Made by a program: the position numbers and the translations under genes
Shown here: positions 45,542-53,625 of the stretch, in pieces
Layout: each line of letters begins with the position of its first letter
Numbering within the stretch: position 1 is the stretch's first letter
Notes under the pieces: generated by a model
What the model was told of the DNA's origin: nothing
Seen by the model: the letters and a program-made list of their open reading frames with translations, nothing else
Database searches by the model: none
Origin: Arthrobacter stackebrandtii
Lineage (GTDB): Bacteria; Actinomycetota; Actinomycetes; Actinomycetales; Micrococcaceae
Reading direction: 5' to 3'
Length of the DNA: 64,000 nucleotides
Assembly (NCBI RefSeq): GCF_017876675.1
Contig: NZ_JAGIOI010000001.1
Location: 2,356,001-2,420,000, forward strand

Positions 45542-46506
45542 GTCCTTCCTACGACAGCCGTGAAAAGTATGAACGATGGCATGTACGCACGTGTGCTCGC
45601 TGCGGCCGACAAGCTGCCAAAGCGGCGAACTGGTCAGATGGGCCAATCTGTCGGAACTGCCTGGATAAGGCCACCCGCACCTACGGTTCCTGCCCCAGCT
45701 GCGGTACGGAGCGTCTGTTGCCGGGCCGGGACAGCACTGGCCACCCGGTTTGCCGGGATTGTGCAGGAATTACCCGCGATTTCTTCTGCGATCGTTGCCG
45801 CTTTGAAGGACGTTTGCTCGGTGGAAGGCTGTGCGAACGCTGCACCCTCACCGACCGCCTGCGGTCAGTGCTCGATGACGGGACCGGCCGGATTCATCCA
45901 CAGTTGATCCCGCTGTTTGATCAATTGCGGACCATGCCGAAGCCAGTCTTGGGACTGAGCTGGCTCCAAAGCGCCCAACCCAACACGATGCTCAGAGATC
46001 TTGCCGCCGGACGACTCACCCTGACCCATGAAGCGTTCCAGCACCTACCCAATTGGAGAACTGCTGCCTACCTACGCGATCTGCTCATGCAAAGCGGTGT
46101 CTTGCCCCTCAAAGACAGACAACTCCTCCTCTTTGAACGATGGCTGGAGACCCACCTGGGTGCCGTGGCTAATCCCGAACACGCCAAGCTGCTGCACCGT
46201 TTCGCCACCTGGCACCAACTGCGCAAACTACGGGCCAAAGCAGCCAAAGCCCCTTTGTGCGATTCGACAACCCGGGAAGCCCACGAGCAACAGATCCAGG
46301 CTTTAGCGTTCCTGACCTGGCTCAACCACCGCGGCACCGCCGTCAACGACACCCGGCAAGCTGATCTAGACGCTTGGCAAAGCGAGAACTACTTCACGCG
46401 CCGGGCATCCCACGCATTCCTGACCTGGTGCATGAACACCGGCAATATGCCCGCCCTAACCATCCATTTCCGCCAGGCGGAGCGCCAGGCGCCGATGAGT
46501 CAACAC
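45538..46506 (+). pseudogene. Zinc-ribbon recombinase-like protein, 5' part (split by IS21-family element)
   Basis: This is the first 323 codons of the third gene of the module, starting with GTG that overlaps the XRE stop (GTGA). Six CxxC pairs (cysteines 19/22, 38/41, 52/55, 72/75, 84/87, 99/102) make three zinc ribbons, followed by a helical domain (residues about 170-320) like a recombinase core-binding domain. The frame is cut after codon CAC at 46506 by insertion of the IS21-family element. Without the insertion the protein would continue at 49433 to give 508 residues. Confidence 0.88.
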
Positions 46507-46567
46507 TGTCGCTTGCCAGCGGGATGGGACCACCGCTTTGCCACGAGTATGGGACCACTCGTTAGTG

Positions 46568-47392
46568 TTATTTAGCATTGCGGGTCTCCTTGTTTTCGTC
46601 AAGGGTCATGCGCCGGTTTCCTGTGGCGCGTTGGCGCCATGAGGGGCCCTCGATGACGAGGGTGTGGGCGCCTTGAGTGAGCCGGTCGATCGCTGATTGG
46701 GCCAGCAGGGTGTCGGCGGTCATCGCCATCCATTCAGCGGGTTCCCGATTGGAGCTGATGATCGTGGATTTACGCCGGTGGCGTTCAACAACGATTTCGT
46801 AGAAGTCGTTGGTCTCGGTGGCGTCGAGGGCCTTGATGGCAAAATCATCGATGATCAGCATGTCAACAGCGGCGATCTTGCGCATCTCGGCCGCGAGGCT
46901 GTTGTCGAGCCGGGCGGCCCGCAACCGGGTGAAGAGCTTGTCGGCGCGGGTGAAATGCACGCTCATTCGCCGCCGGATCCCGGCGTGGCCCAGGGCGGTG
47001 GCGAGGTGGGTTTTCCCGACCCCGACCGGGCCCAGCAGCAGCACGGAATGCCCGGCCTCGGCGAACGCCAGGGTGCTCAGGTTCGAAAGGAGCATCCTGT
47101 CGTAGCTCAGGTCCTCGGCGTCATCCCATGCCTCGAGGCGCATCATGGGGTCCAGGCCGGCCCGGGCCGCGCGCAGGGTCGCGGAGCGGGAATCCCGCCG
47201 GGAGAGCTCATCGGCGAGCAGGAGCTCCAAGAACGCGGCATGGCCCATTTTCTGTTGCCTGGCCAGCACGAGGCGTTCGGGCAGGGTGTCCTTGAGCCCG
47301 GAGAGTTTCAGGGCCCGCAGGATCCCGGCGAGCTCGCTGCTCAACGGATCCACCGGCCCCGCCGCGGTAGCGGTGCTGCTTTGCTGGTTCAT
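46568..47392 (-). CDS. istB: IS21-family helper ATPase IstB
   Basis: A 274-residue AAA+ ATPase that assists the IstA transposase. Walker A is LLLGPVGVGKTHLATAL, Walker B VDMLIIDDFAI, and the arginine region STIISSNREPAEW. Its start overlaps the istA stop (ATGA), as is typical for the pair. It appears complete. A minus-strand gene inside a plus-strand host gene, it helps disrupt that gene. Confidence 0.96.
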   Translation of the reverse strand: MNQQSSTATAAGPVDPLSSELAGILRALKLSGLKDTLPERLVLARQQKMGHAAFLELLLADELSRRDSRSATLRAARAGLDPMMRLEAWDDAEDLSYDRMLLSNLSTLAFAEAGHSVLLLGPVGVGKTHLATALGHAGIRRRMSVHFTRADKLFTRLRAARLDNSLAAEMRKIAAVDMLIIDDFAIKALDATETNDFYEIVVERHRRKSTIISSNREPAEWMAMTADTLLAQSAIDRLTQGAHTLVIEGPSWRQRATGNRRMTLDENKETRNAK

Positions 47393-49263
47393 CGCTGTTC
47401 CTCCTGTAAGTTGTGGGTTTGCTCGGAATGGGAAAAGACCAGATGCAGTTGAACGCCGCGGCCATACGCGGGACCGGCACCGATCCCGAGCTCCCCGGCG
47501 GTCCCTGAACTGTCCGCCTCGGCGGTCCCTGCACTGACCAACATGGTCCCTGCAGTGGCCAAACCGGTCCTTGTACTGGCTACGGTGGTCCCAACGTTGG
47601 CCAGGCTGGTCCCTTGACTGGCATTACCGCCGGTCCCGGTACTGGCCAGGGCGGTCCCAGTGCTGGCAGGGTGCCCCGCCGCCGCGGTTCTGGCGGCGTG
47701 GTTGGAGTATTCGGCAGGATCGCGGGCGAAGCGGGAGGTCCCGGCCGCGGCGGCGATCGGCATCAGGGTCGGGGTGTTCTCCACGGCCTTGGCCAGCATC
47801 GAGTCGATCTTGCCGACCGCGATGACATCCAGATCCAGGGCCTTGGAACACGCCGCCTCCACCGCGGACGACCCGTACTGGCGCACCAATCCGATGAGCC
47901 GGTAGACGGCGCGCATCCTGGTCCAGGGCAGCGGGTCATCCAGGATCCGTTCGGCGTAGATACCGATGTTCTCTCCGTGTCCGGCGCAGAGCCCGATCAG
48001 CTTGGTGATGTCCCGCAGCGCGTAAGCGCTCTTGTGTTCGGGAAGATCTGACGCGTCGGTGGAGCGGGTCCCGGGCCGCATCCTCGGGTGGGTCTTGATC
48101 AGTTGCCCGCGGTGGTAGATCTTCACCAGCTCGCTGTCGGCACGCACATCGACTTGGGAACCGATGTAGTCCCCGGGCACCGAGTACAAGGCCTTGCCGA
48201 CCTCGATGTGGTGGTCACGGTGCACCTTCGCGTCCTTGAAAAGAGGTACGTCGTAGTTAGCCGGGGCCGGCAACAGTTCCGAGGCTTCCTCGGCGGCAAA
48301 GACCTCCGCCGGGTGGGCCTGCGTCGTGCCATGAACACGCATCCCGGCCTTTTCCTGGCACCAGAACACGGCCCGCACCTGGGCATCCTCGAGATCGGCG
48401 AAGGTCTCGCCGGCGAAGAAATTCCCGCGCACATACTGCACAACCCGCTCAACGCGGGGCTTGTCGAGCGGTGTCCGAACGCGGGCGGCATCGGTCGCGA
48501 ACCCGGCGTGGGCGGCGTAATCCAGCCAGCCCGTGGAGAAACGCGGGTTTACAGGTTCCGCGGCCGTGACCACCGGCTTCATGTTGTCCGGAATCAGGAC
48601 CTTGAAGACCCCGCCAAAGAACGCCCACGCCATCTCGCACCCGGCGATCACCGCCGCGAGGGTCTGGGTGTAGGTGAGCCAGACGAACATGTGCCTCGAA
48701 TACACGGCGGTGAAGATCAGGGCGTGCACCTTCCGGTCTTTGCCCGTGTGCGCGTCCTTGATGGTGCCCATGTAGGCGAAGTCGATCTGGCACTCCACCC
48801 CTGGCTCCCCGTCGGCGACGCGCACCGTGGTCGTTTTCACCCGGTACCCGCACCGCTCCGTCGCGAACCGGTGCAGCGTCCGATACGGCACCTGGCAGCC
48901 CTGGCGGGACAGCAGCTCGTGGACCTTCACCAGATTCAACGCCCGGCCGGCCTTCCCCGTCCCGGTGCCTGTGACCCAGGCCCGGATCTGCTCCTCGTGC
49001 CCGGCCAACGCTTCCCACGCCGGCCCGTGCCCGTTCGGCCGTGACGGGCGGACCGCGGCAACCACAGCACCGACGAGCTCGTCGGTGACCGCGCCGGGTC
49101 CGGCGTCGCGCACCAGCCCGGCAGCCTCGGCGGCCTGCACATAGCGGCGCGCCGTTTTCCTATCCACACCGGCCCGCTCGCCCACGGTGCGCAACCCCGC
49201 ACCATCAAGCCATGCCCGTAAAACTTCCCGAATCTCAACCACGCTGACCTCCCTGAAAACCAT
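47389..49263 (-). CDS. istA: IS21-family transposase IstA
   Basis: A 624-residue DDE transposase. The N-terminal helix-turn-helix is EIREVLRAWLDGAGLRTVGERAGVDRKTARRYV; the rve-type catalytic core starts with ECQIDFAYMGTI (first Asp), then LIPDNMKPVV (second Asp), with the Glu in a helix downstream. The C-terminus (after residue about 530) is an unusual Thr/Gly/Ala/Ser-rich low-complexity stretch (ASTGTALASTGTGGNASQG). ATG 49263 is chosen because the family N-terminus starts there. The reading frame is intact. Confidence 0.94.
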   Translation of the reverse strand: MVFREVSVVEIREVLRAWLDGAGLRTVGERAGVDRKTARRYVQAAEAAGLVRDAGPGAVTDELVGAVVAAVRPSRPNGHGPAWEALAGHEEQIRAWVTGTGTGKAGRALNLVKVHELLSRQGCQVPYRTLHRFATERCGYRVKTTTVRVADGEPGVECQIDFAYMGTIKDAHTGKDRKVHALIFTAVYSRHMFVWLTYTQTLAAVIAGCEMAWAFFGGVFKVLIPDNMKPVVTAAEPVNPRFSTGWLDYAAHAGFATDAARVRTPLDKPRVERVVQYVRGNFFAGETFADLEDAQVRAVFWCQEKAGMRVHGTTQAHPAEVFAAEEASELLPAPANYDVPLFKDAKVHRDHHIEVGKALYSVPGDYIGSQVDVRADSELVKIYHRGQLIKTHPRMRPGTRSTDASDLPEHKSAYALRDITKLIGLCAGHGENIGIYAERILDDPLPWTRMRAVYRLIGLVRQYGSSAVEAACSKALDLDVIAVGKIDSMLAKAVENTPTLMPIAAAAGTSRFARDPAEYSNHAARTAAAGHPASTGTALASTGTGGNASQGTSLANVGTTVASTRTGLATAGTMLVSAGTAEADSSGTAGELGIGAGPAYGRGVQLHLVFSHSEQTHNLQEEQR

Positions 49264-49432
49264 CCCTGTTGACCTCCACGCCGAGAACGCTGACGCGATG
49301 ATCAAACAAGGAAACGAAGGACGCCCCGGCGCAACACGCCGAACGGTCCCATGACTGGCTAAACAGGTGGTCCCATGAAGGTGGCAAAAAACCGGCTACA
49401 ACGGTCCCATCCTCCTGGCAGGCGACAAACAC

Positions 49433-49990
49433 CACAGAATCCGCGCCATTCAACGACTTCTCACCGAGGAGAGCATCCCGCTGCACGCCAGAATCGCGGG
49501 CCTGCTGGTCCTGCTCTACGCCCAACCGGCAACACGCATCGTCAGGCTCACGATCAGCGACATAATCGTCAACGACGGCACCACGACAATCTGTTTTGGC
49601 GATCCGCCGACACCGGTACCCGACCCGGTGGCCCGGCTCCTGCAGGACTACCTGACGAACCGCATCAACCTGGACGCGGCAACCAATCCCGGATCCCACT
49701 GGCTCTTCCCGGGACAACGCGCCGGTCAACCCATTCACCCGGTCACCCTCCGGGCCTTCCTGCGCAAACAAGGCATCCCACCCCAACGCGGACGAACCTC
49801 CGCACTACGACACTTGGTGCTCCAAGTCCCAGCCCCCGTGCTGGCCTTGGCGCTCGGCTACCACCACACCAGCACCACCAGAATCGCCGCAGAAGCCGGA
49901 TCACCCTGGGCCGGCTACGCACCAGGGACCCACGACACACCAACCGCAGCCGTGGCCCCGACACAGCACGAAAAATGGCCACTTGAATGA
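49433..49990 (+). pseudogene. Zinc-ribbon recombinase-like protein, 3' part
   Basis: This is the last 185 residues of the interrupted gene, restarting in frame after the right target duplication. It resembles a tyrosine-recombinase catalytic domain: YAQPATRIVRLTISDI carries the first Arg, GRTSALRHLVLQ the box-II arginine without the usual His, and LGYHHTSTTRI resembles the box ahead of the nucleophile. A Tyr occurs in WAGYAPG but not in the usual context. I infer a degenerate, possibly non-catalytic partner of the first recombinase. The stop codon falls in repeat site A. Confidence 0.82.
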
Positions 49991-50005
49991 TGGCCGCTAC
50001 CCGTA
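49979..50005 (+). repeat. Site A: recurrent CCACTTGAAT sequence at the module end
   Basis: It contains the core CCACTTGAAT (49979-49988) plus 17 further bases that match site B at 12 positions and site C at 11. It includes the stop codon of the third recombinase-module gene, so it is probably the right end or attachment core of that element. Confidence 0.65.
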
Positions 50006-50008
50006 CCC

Positions 50009-50401
50009 CTACTTGGGTAAGAAGAATTCCAGCGCGATGCCGTCTGGGTCCTTGAAGTTCAGTGCCGTGCCATACGGGGCTTCGATGAGACCGCTGTGGG
50101 CTACGCCGAGACTATCCAGATGCGCGGCCCATTCGATGAGTTCCGCTGGGCTGGCTACGGAAAACCCGACATGGTCCAGGCCCGGATTGTGTTCATCGAA
50201 GCGGCCCCCGCCGGAAGCTGTTCGATGCTCTGTCAGTCCCAGTGACGCCCCTCCACCGAGATCGAATTTACGTCGGATAAACGGGCCATCGAGCATCGTA
50301 CCCGAGGGCTCTGTACCCCACAGACGGGAGTAAAAAGCGACGCTGACCTCAACGTCAGTCACGGTGAGAGCAAGATGGTCAATGGCGGGCAACGCAGGCA
50401 T
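50009..50401 (-). CDS. VOC family protein
   Basis: A 130-residue vicinal-oxygen-chelate protein (glyoxalase/dioxygenase fold). The first module starts AIDHLALTVTDVEVSVAFYSRLWG, and the second LDHVGFSVASPAELIEWAAHLDSLGV. The likely metal residues are His in IDHLAL, His in LDHVGF and the Glu in DPDGIALEFF, so it has a complete set of ligands, unlike the VOC protein at 9.4 kb. AGGAG precedes ATG 50401. It lies next to site A, at the start of the first cargo block. Confidence 0.92.
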   Translation of the reverse strand: MPALPAIDHLALTVTDVEVSVAFYSRLWGTEPSGTMLDGPFIRRKFDLGGGASLGLTEHRTASGGGRFDEHNPGLDHVGFSVASPAELIEWAAHLDSLGVAHSGLIEAPYGTALNFKDPDGIALEFFLPK

Positions 50402-50811
50402 CAGAACTCCTAAAGGGGAAGGTTGGCACGTAGTAGGGAAGTCGGGCACGAGCCTGCCAAAGTGTAGATCCACATCGTCTCACAGGCCTACGGATGCAGA
50501 TTTCATCCCGGCGGTCACAACTCCCCACAACGCACGCTTACCTGCGTCTGATCCACGCCACAGCCACCGCACGCCGGCGACCTGTTTAGCCGTCGGCCTT
50601 TGAAGAGGCACAAGTATCCAAGGAGCACGGGATTTATGCTCTGTCGCCTGAACCATCATTACCGTACGCGCCGATCTTATGAGTCGAATGCCTCACTTCA
50701 TCTACGGCGGCCCGTGGGCCCTGGCAGCACTTTGCCAGCGTCGGATTCTTCGGTCAGGACGACCCGAGCTATTTCTCAGATGGACGCGCGCGTCTGGATA
50801 TCCGAAGGAGG
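50402..50811. other. Gene-free interval in the first cargo block
   Basis: No credible gene is visible in these about 410 bases. The short reading frames present have no ribosome-binding site and no family resemblance. Confidence 0.5.
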
Positions 50812-51567
50812 TCAGCGCGGCGCGGGCACGGGCCCAAACCGTTGCAGTATCCGAACCCGGGCAAGGATCGCCATCGCGTATCGGTTCCACACCCCCGTGA
50901 AGAACAAGACAGCGGCGGAGGCGGCAATAACGGAGGCCAGTACGTCTGTGGGGTAATGCACCCCGATATACAGTCGCGAGAGGCCGACCACCACCACCAT
51001 GAAGATTCCGAATACCACGGCCAGCTTTTCCCGCCCGGTGCCCCAGGCCAGATAGTACAAGGCGAAAGCCAAGGCAACAGCGAGGCAGACATGACCGCTG
51101 GGGAAACTATCAGAAGCAGATTCCGGTGCCAATGGATTAGCCAAGAGGGCCGGGTCGGGGCGATGGCGTCCCACAATGACCTTGAAGATCTGGCAAGAAA
51201 GCCACCCCACAGCGGCGACCGCTCCGAACGCAATCGCGTTCACCGGGGCCCGGCGCACGAGTAACAGGAACAGACAAACCACGGCCACCAAGATCACCCC
51301 TCCCAGGGGTCCGAACACCGTATTCAAGGCAAGAGCCACCGTGTTCAGGAAGCCGTCATGGTGGGCGCTAATGTTTTGATCCACCACCAGTTCCGCGGGC
51401 GTGTACCCGGGAATGAATTTGGCACTGAATCCCAGCGCCAAGACGAAGACAGCCATCACCGCCGGCCAGAGCACCCAGGACCCCATCTGCGGCAGGTGGG
51501 CCATGCGCATGCGTGCCTGGGCCAGCGGATCGGCTGGCGGCTCGGGGGGAGGCTGTTCAGAGGTCAT
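50812..51567 (-). CDS. PAP2-family membrane phosphatase
   Basis: A 251-residue integral membrane phosphatase. The three PAP2 active-site motifs are KVIVGRHRPDP, FPSGHVCLA and SRLYIGVHYPTDVLAS, with six membrane spans from about residue 30. It dephosphorylates lipid phosphates such as undecaprenyl-pyrophosphate or phosphatidic acid. The N-terminus (first 30 residues) is Pro/Glu-rich and cytoplasmic. ATG 51567 is chosen; a TTG at 51603 would add 12 residues. It is divergent from the PadR-APC pair. Confidence 0.93.
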   Translation of the reverse strand: MTSEQPPPEPPADPLAQARMRMAHLPQMGSWVLWPAVMAVFVLALGFSAKFIPGYTPAELVVDQNISAHHDGFLNTVALALNTVFGPLGGVILVAVVCLFLLLVRRAPVNAIAFGAVAAVGWLSCQIFKVIVGRHRPDPALLANPLAPESASDSFPSGHVCLAVALAFALYYLAWGTGREKLAVVFGIFMVVVVGLSRLYIGVHYPTDVLASVIAASAAVLFFTGVWNRYAMAILARVRILQRFGPVPAPR

Positions 51568-51700
51568 GGGTGGTCTCGTTTCTAGTTCAGTGGATGTCCG
51601 CAAAGTTCCGGGATGATCCTAGCGGGCGATTTGGAGTGTTTGCCGAGAATTCTTCCTGTAAGAACAACCCGGATGAAAGTAGTGCAGTATCCTTGACTTA

Positions 51701-51721
51701 GGATATCAACTTCCGATATCC
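51701..51721. promoter_or_regulatory. PadR operator
   Basis: GGATATC (51701-51707) and GATATCC (51715-51721) are perfect inverted half-sites 7 bases apart, just downstream of a -35-like TTGACT (51693-51698) and overlapping the -10 position. Autoregulation by the PadR protein is likely. Confidence 0.7.
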
Positions 51722-51738
51722 ATCTACGATACTTGGGG

Positions 51739-52062
51739 ATGCTAATGCGTGAATTGATGCGTGCGGCGGTTCGGCTGCATATCTTGCACCATGCCGCCGA
51801 GGAAGACATCCACGGGGCCTGGATGTCGGCGGAACTGGCGAATCACGGATACACCATTTCCCCTGGAACCCTGTACCCGACGCTGCACCGGATGGAGGAC
51901 GAGGGCTTGCTGCTCTCCCGACCAGAAGTGGTCGACGGGCGCCCGCGCCGGGTCTACCGGGCCACGGAGGCCGGCTTGAACGCACTGGATGAGGGCCGCC
52001 GGTCCATTGCCGAACTTGCCGCCGAAGTCCTCCCCAAACCTCCAGAAAGAGAACACCCATGA
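51739..52062 (+). CDS. PadR-family transcriptional regulator
   Basis: A 107-residue repressor with a winged helix: LHILHHAAEEDIHGAWMSAELANHGYTISPGTLYPTLHRMEDEGLL, then the wing DGRPRRVYRATEAG and a short dimerisation helix. It belongs to the small-subunit (PadR-s1) type. The start is ATG 51739 or 51745. Its stop overlaps the start of the APC permease (ATGA), so it probably regulates that transporter and itself. Confidence 0.93.
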   Translation: MLMRELMRAAVRLHILHHAAEEDIHGAWMSAELANHGYTISPGTLYPTLHRMEDEGLLLSRPEVVDGRPRRVYRATEAGLNALDEGRRSIAELAAEVLPKPPEREHP

Positions 52063-53333
52063 GCAACCCCCAAGCCCTGGCTCGCCGGCTGGGCACTTTC
52101 GACGCCGTCGTGATCGGCCTCGGATCCATGATCGGGGCCGGAGTGTTCGCAGCCTTCACCCCGGCCGCGGCCGCGGCCGGTTCTGGCCTGCTGATCGGGC
52201 TCGTCGTTGCGGCCGTAGTGGCCTTTTGCAACGCGACGTCTTCCGCGCAACTCGCAGCGATCTATCCGACCTCGGGCGGGACATACATCTACGGCCGCGA
52301 ACGTCTGGGGCCCTGGTCCGGCTTTCTGGCCGGGTGGGGATTCGTGATCGGCAAGACCGCCAGTGCAGCAGCCATGGCGATGACGTTTGCCGCCTATGCC
52401 GCCCCAGCCGGCTGGGAACGGCCGGTGGCGATCGCCGCCGTCGTGCTATTAGCAACAGTCAACTACCACGGAGTTACACGGACCGCGGGGCTGACACGGA
52501 TCCTGATCATTGGCGTCATCGTAGCCCTGGCCATAGCCGTTGCCGCCAGTTGGGGCGGCTCATCACCAGATCCAGGGAAAATGCTGGGGGACGGGTTACT
52601 GGCACACGGCTGGTACGGGATCCTACAGTCCGCCGGGCTGTTGTTCTTCGCGTTTGCCGGCTACGCGCGCATCGCAACGATGGGCGAGGAGGTCCGCAAC
52701 CCCAAGCGCACCATCCCACGCGCGATCGGGATCGCCCTGGCCATCACAGTCGTCATCTACGCCATCATCGCGGTGACGCTCCTGGCAACCATCGGACCCG
52801 AGGGAGTGTCCGGGAACCCCACACCCCTGGCAGCGGCCGTCGCGAACGGGTCCTGGGCCTGGGCTGCACCCATCGTCCGCGTGGGTGCGGCAGTGGCCGC
52901 ACTCGGGGCGTTGCTGGCCCTCATTGCCGGGCTTGGCCGGACCAGCCTGGCCATGGCCCGCGAGCACGACCTACCGCACTGGCTAGCCGCCGTCCACCCC
53001 CGCTACAAAGTCCCGCACCGGGCCGAAGCCGCCCTAGCCGTGGTGATCTGCGCAGTCATAGCCGTCGCAGACCTGCGCGGCGCGATCGGATTCTCCTCCT
53101 TCGGCGTGCTCATCTACTACCTAGTAGCCAACATCGCCGCCTTCACCCAGCCCACCACGGACCGCCGCTACCCCAAAGCCCTCCAAGTGATCGGCGCACT
53201 GGCCTGCGTGGTCCTCATCGCAACCCTTCCGGCACTGTCGGTAGGGCTGGGCATCCTCATGTTCGCCGCCGGCATCATCCTGCGCCTCATCAGGCTGCGC
53301 AAAAACCATCACCCAAACATCCAAGCCCCCTGA
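52059..53333 (+). CDS. APC-family amino acid permease
   Basis: A 424-residue amino-acid/polyamine/organocation transporter with about 12 spans. The N-terminal unwound helix motif is VVIGLGSMIGAGVF, and FFAFAGYARIATMGEEVRNPKRTIPRAI is the conserved helix 6-7 segment. Substrate is not predictable. It is translationally coupled to the PadR gene. Site B lies about 90 bases after its stop. Confidence 0.93.
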   Translation: MSNPQALARRLGTFDAVVIGLGSMIGAGVFAAFTPAAAAAGSGLLIGLVVAAVVAFCNATSSAQLAAIYPTSGGTYIYGRERLGPWSGFLAGWGFVIGKTASAAAMAMTFAAYAAPAGWERPVAIAAVVLLATVNYHGVTRTAGLTRILIIGVIVALAIAVAASWGGSSPDPGKMLGDGLLAHGWYGILQSAGLLFFAFAGYARIATMGEEVRNPKRTIPRAIGIALAITVVIYAIIAVTLLATIGPEGVSGNPTPLAAAVANGSWAWAAPIVRVGAAVAALGALLALIAGLGRTSLAMAREHDLPHWLAAVHPRYKVPHRAEAALAVVICAVIAVADLRGAIGFSSFGVLIYYLVANIAAFTQPTTDRRYPKALQVIGALACVVLIATLPALSVGLGILMFAAGIILRLIRLRKNHHPNIQAP

Positions 53334-53426
53334 GAACGCCCAACGGCTCGGAGCCCGGCAACCAAGCGGCGTCCCAGGCAGGTCCCGATTAAGAACCAAC
53401 CAAACCAAACCCCGCAAAACACCAAC

Positions 53427-53462
53427 GAATACAGACCACTTGAATAACGGTCCCTACCAGTA
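53427..53462 (+). repeat. Site B: 36-base repeat shared with site C
   Basis: It matches site C (55305-55340) at 33 of 36 positions, including GAATACAGACCACTTGAATA, and has the CCACTTGAAT core of site A. It separates the two cargo blocks. Confidence 0.85.
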
Positions 53463-53625
53463 AGCCACCCCTGGTCCGTCCTGCGTCTTAGAGCCGTTGG
53501 GCCTGGCATACTTCCTGCAAGCTCCCGCGTAGCTCGGCCGCACACAAGCTGGTCAGTGGAAACACTAAGAGGAGCTGGCTACTAAGAAATCGGTCTATGT
53601 CGCCACAATCAAGCAGAATGGTGTT

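Larger units (their letters stand above)
46507..49427. mobile_element. IS21-family insertion sequence
   Basis: A 2921-base element with istA/istB genes. The ends begin TGTCGC and match over 25 bases with 3 mismatches (46507-46531 and 49403-49427). Both ends carry extra internal TGGGACC repeats, the multiple-site end structure of IS21 elements. It is flanked by a 5-base target duplication AACAC (46502-46506 and 49428-49432). Confidence 0.95.
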
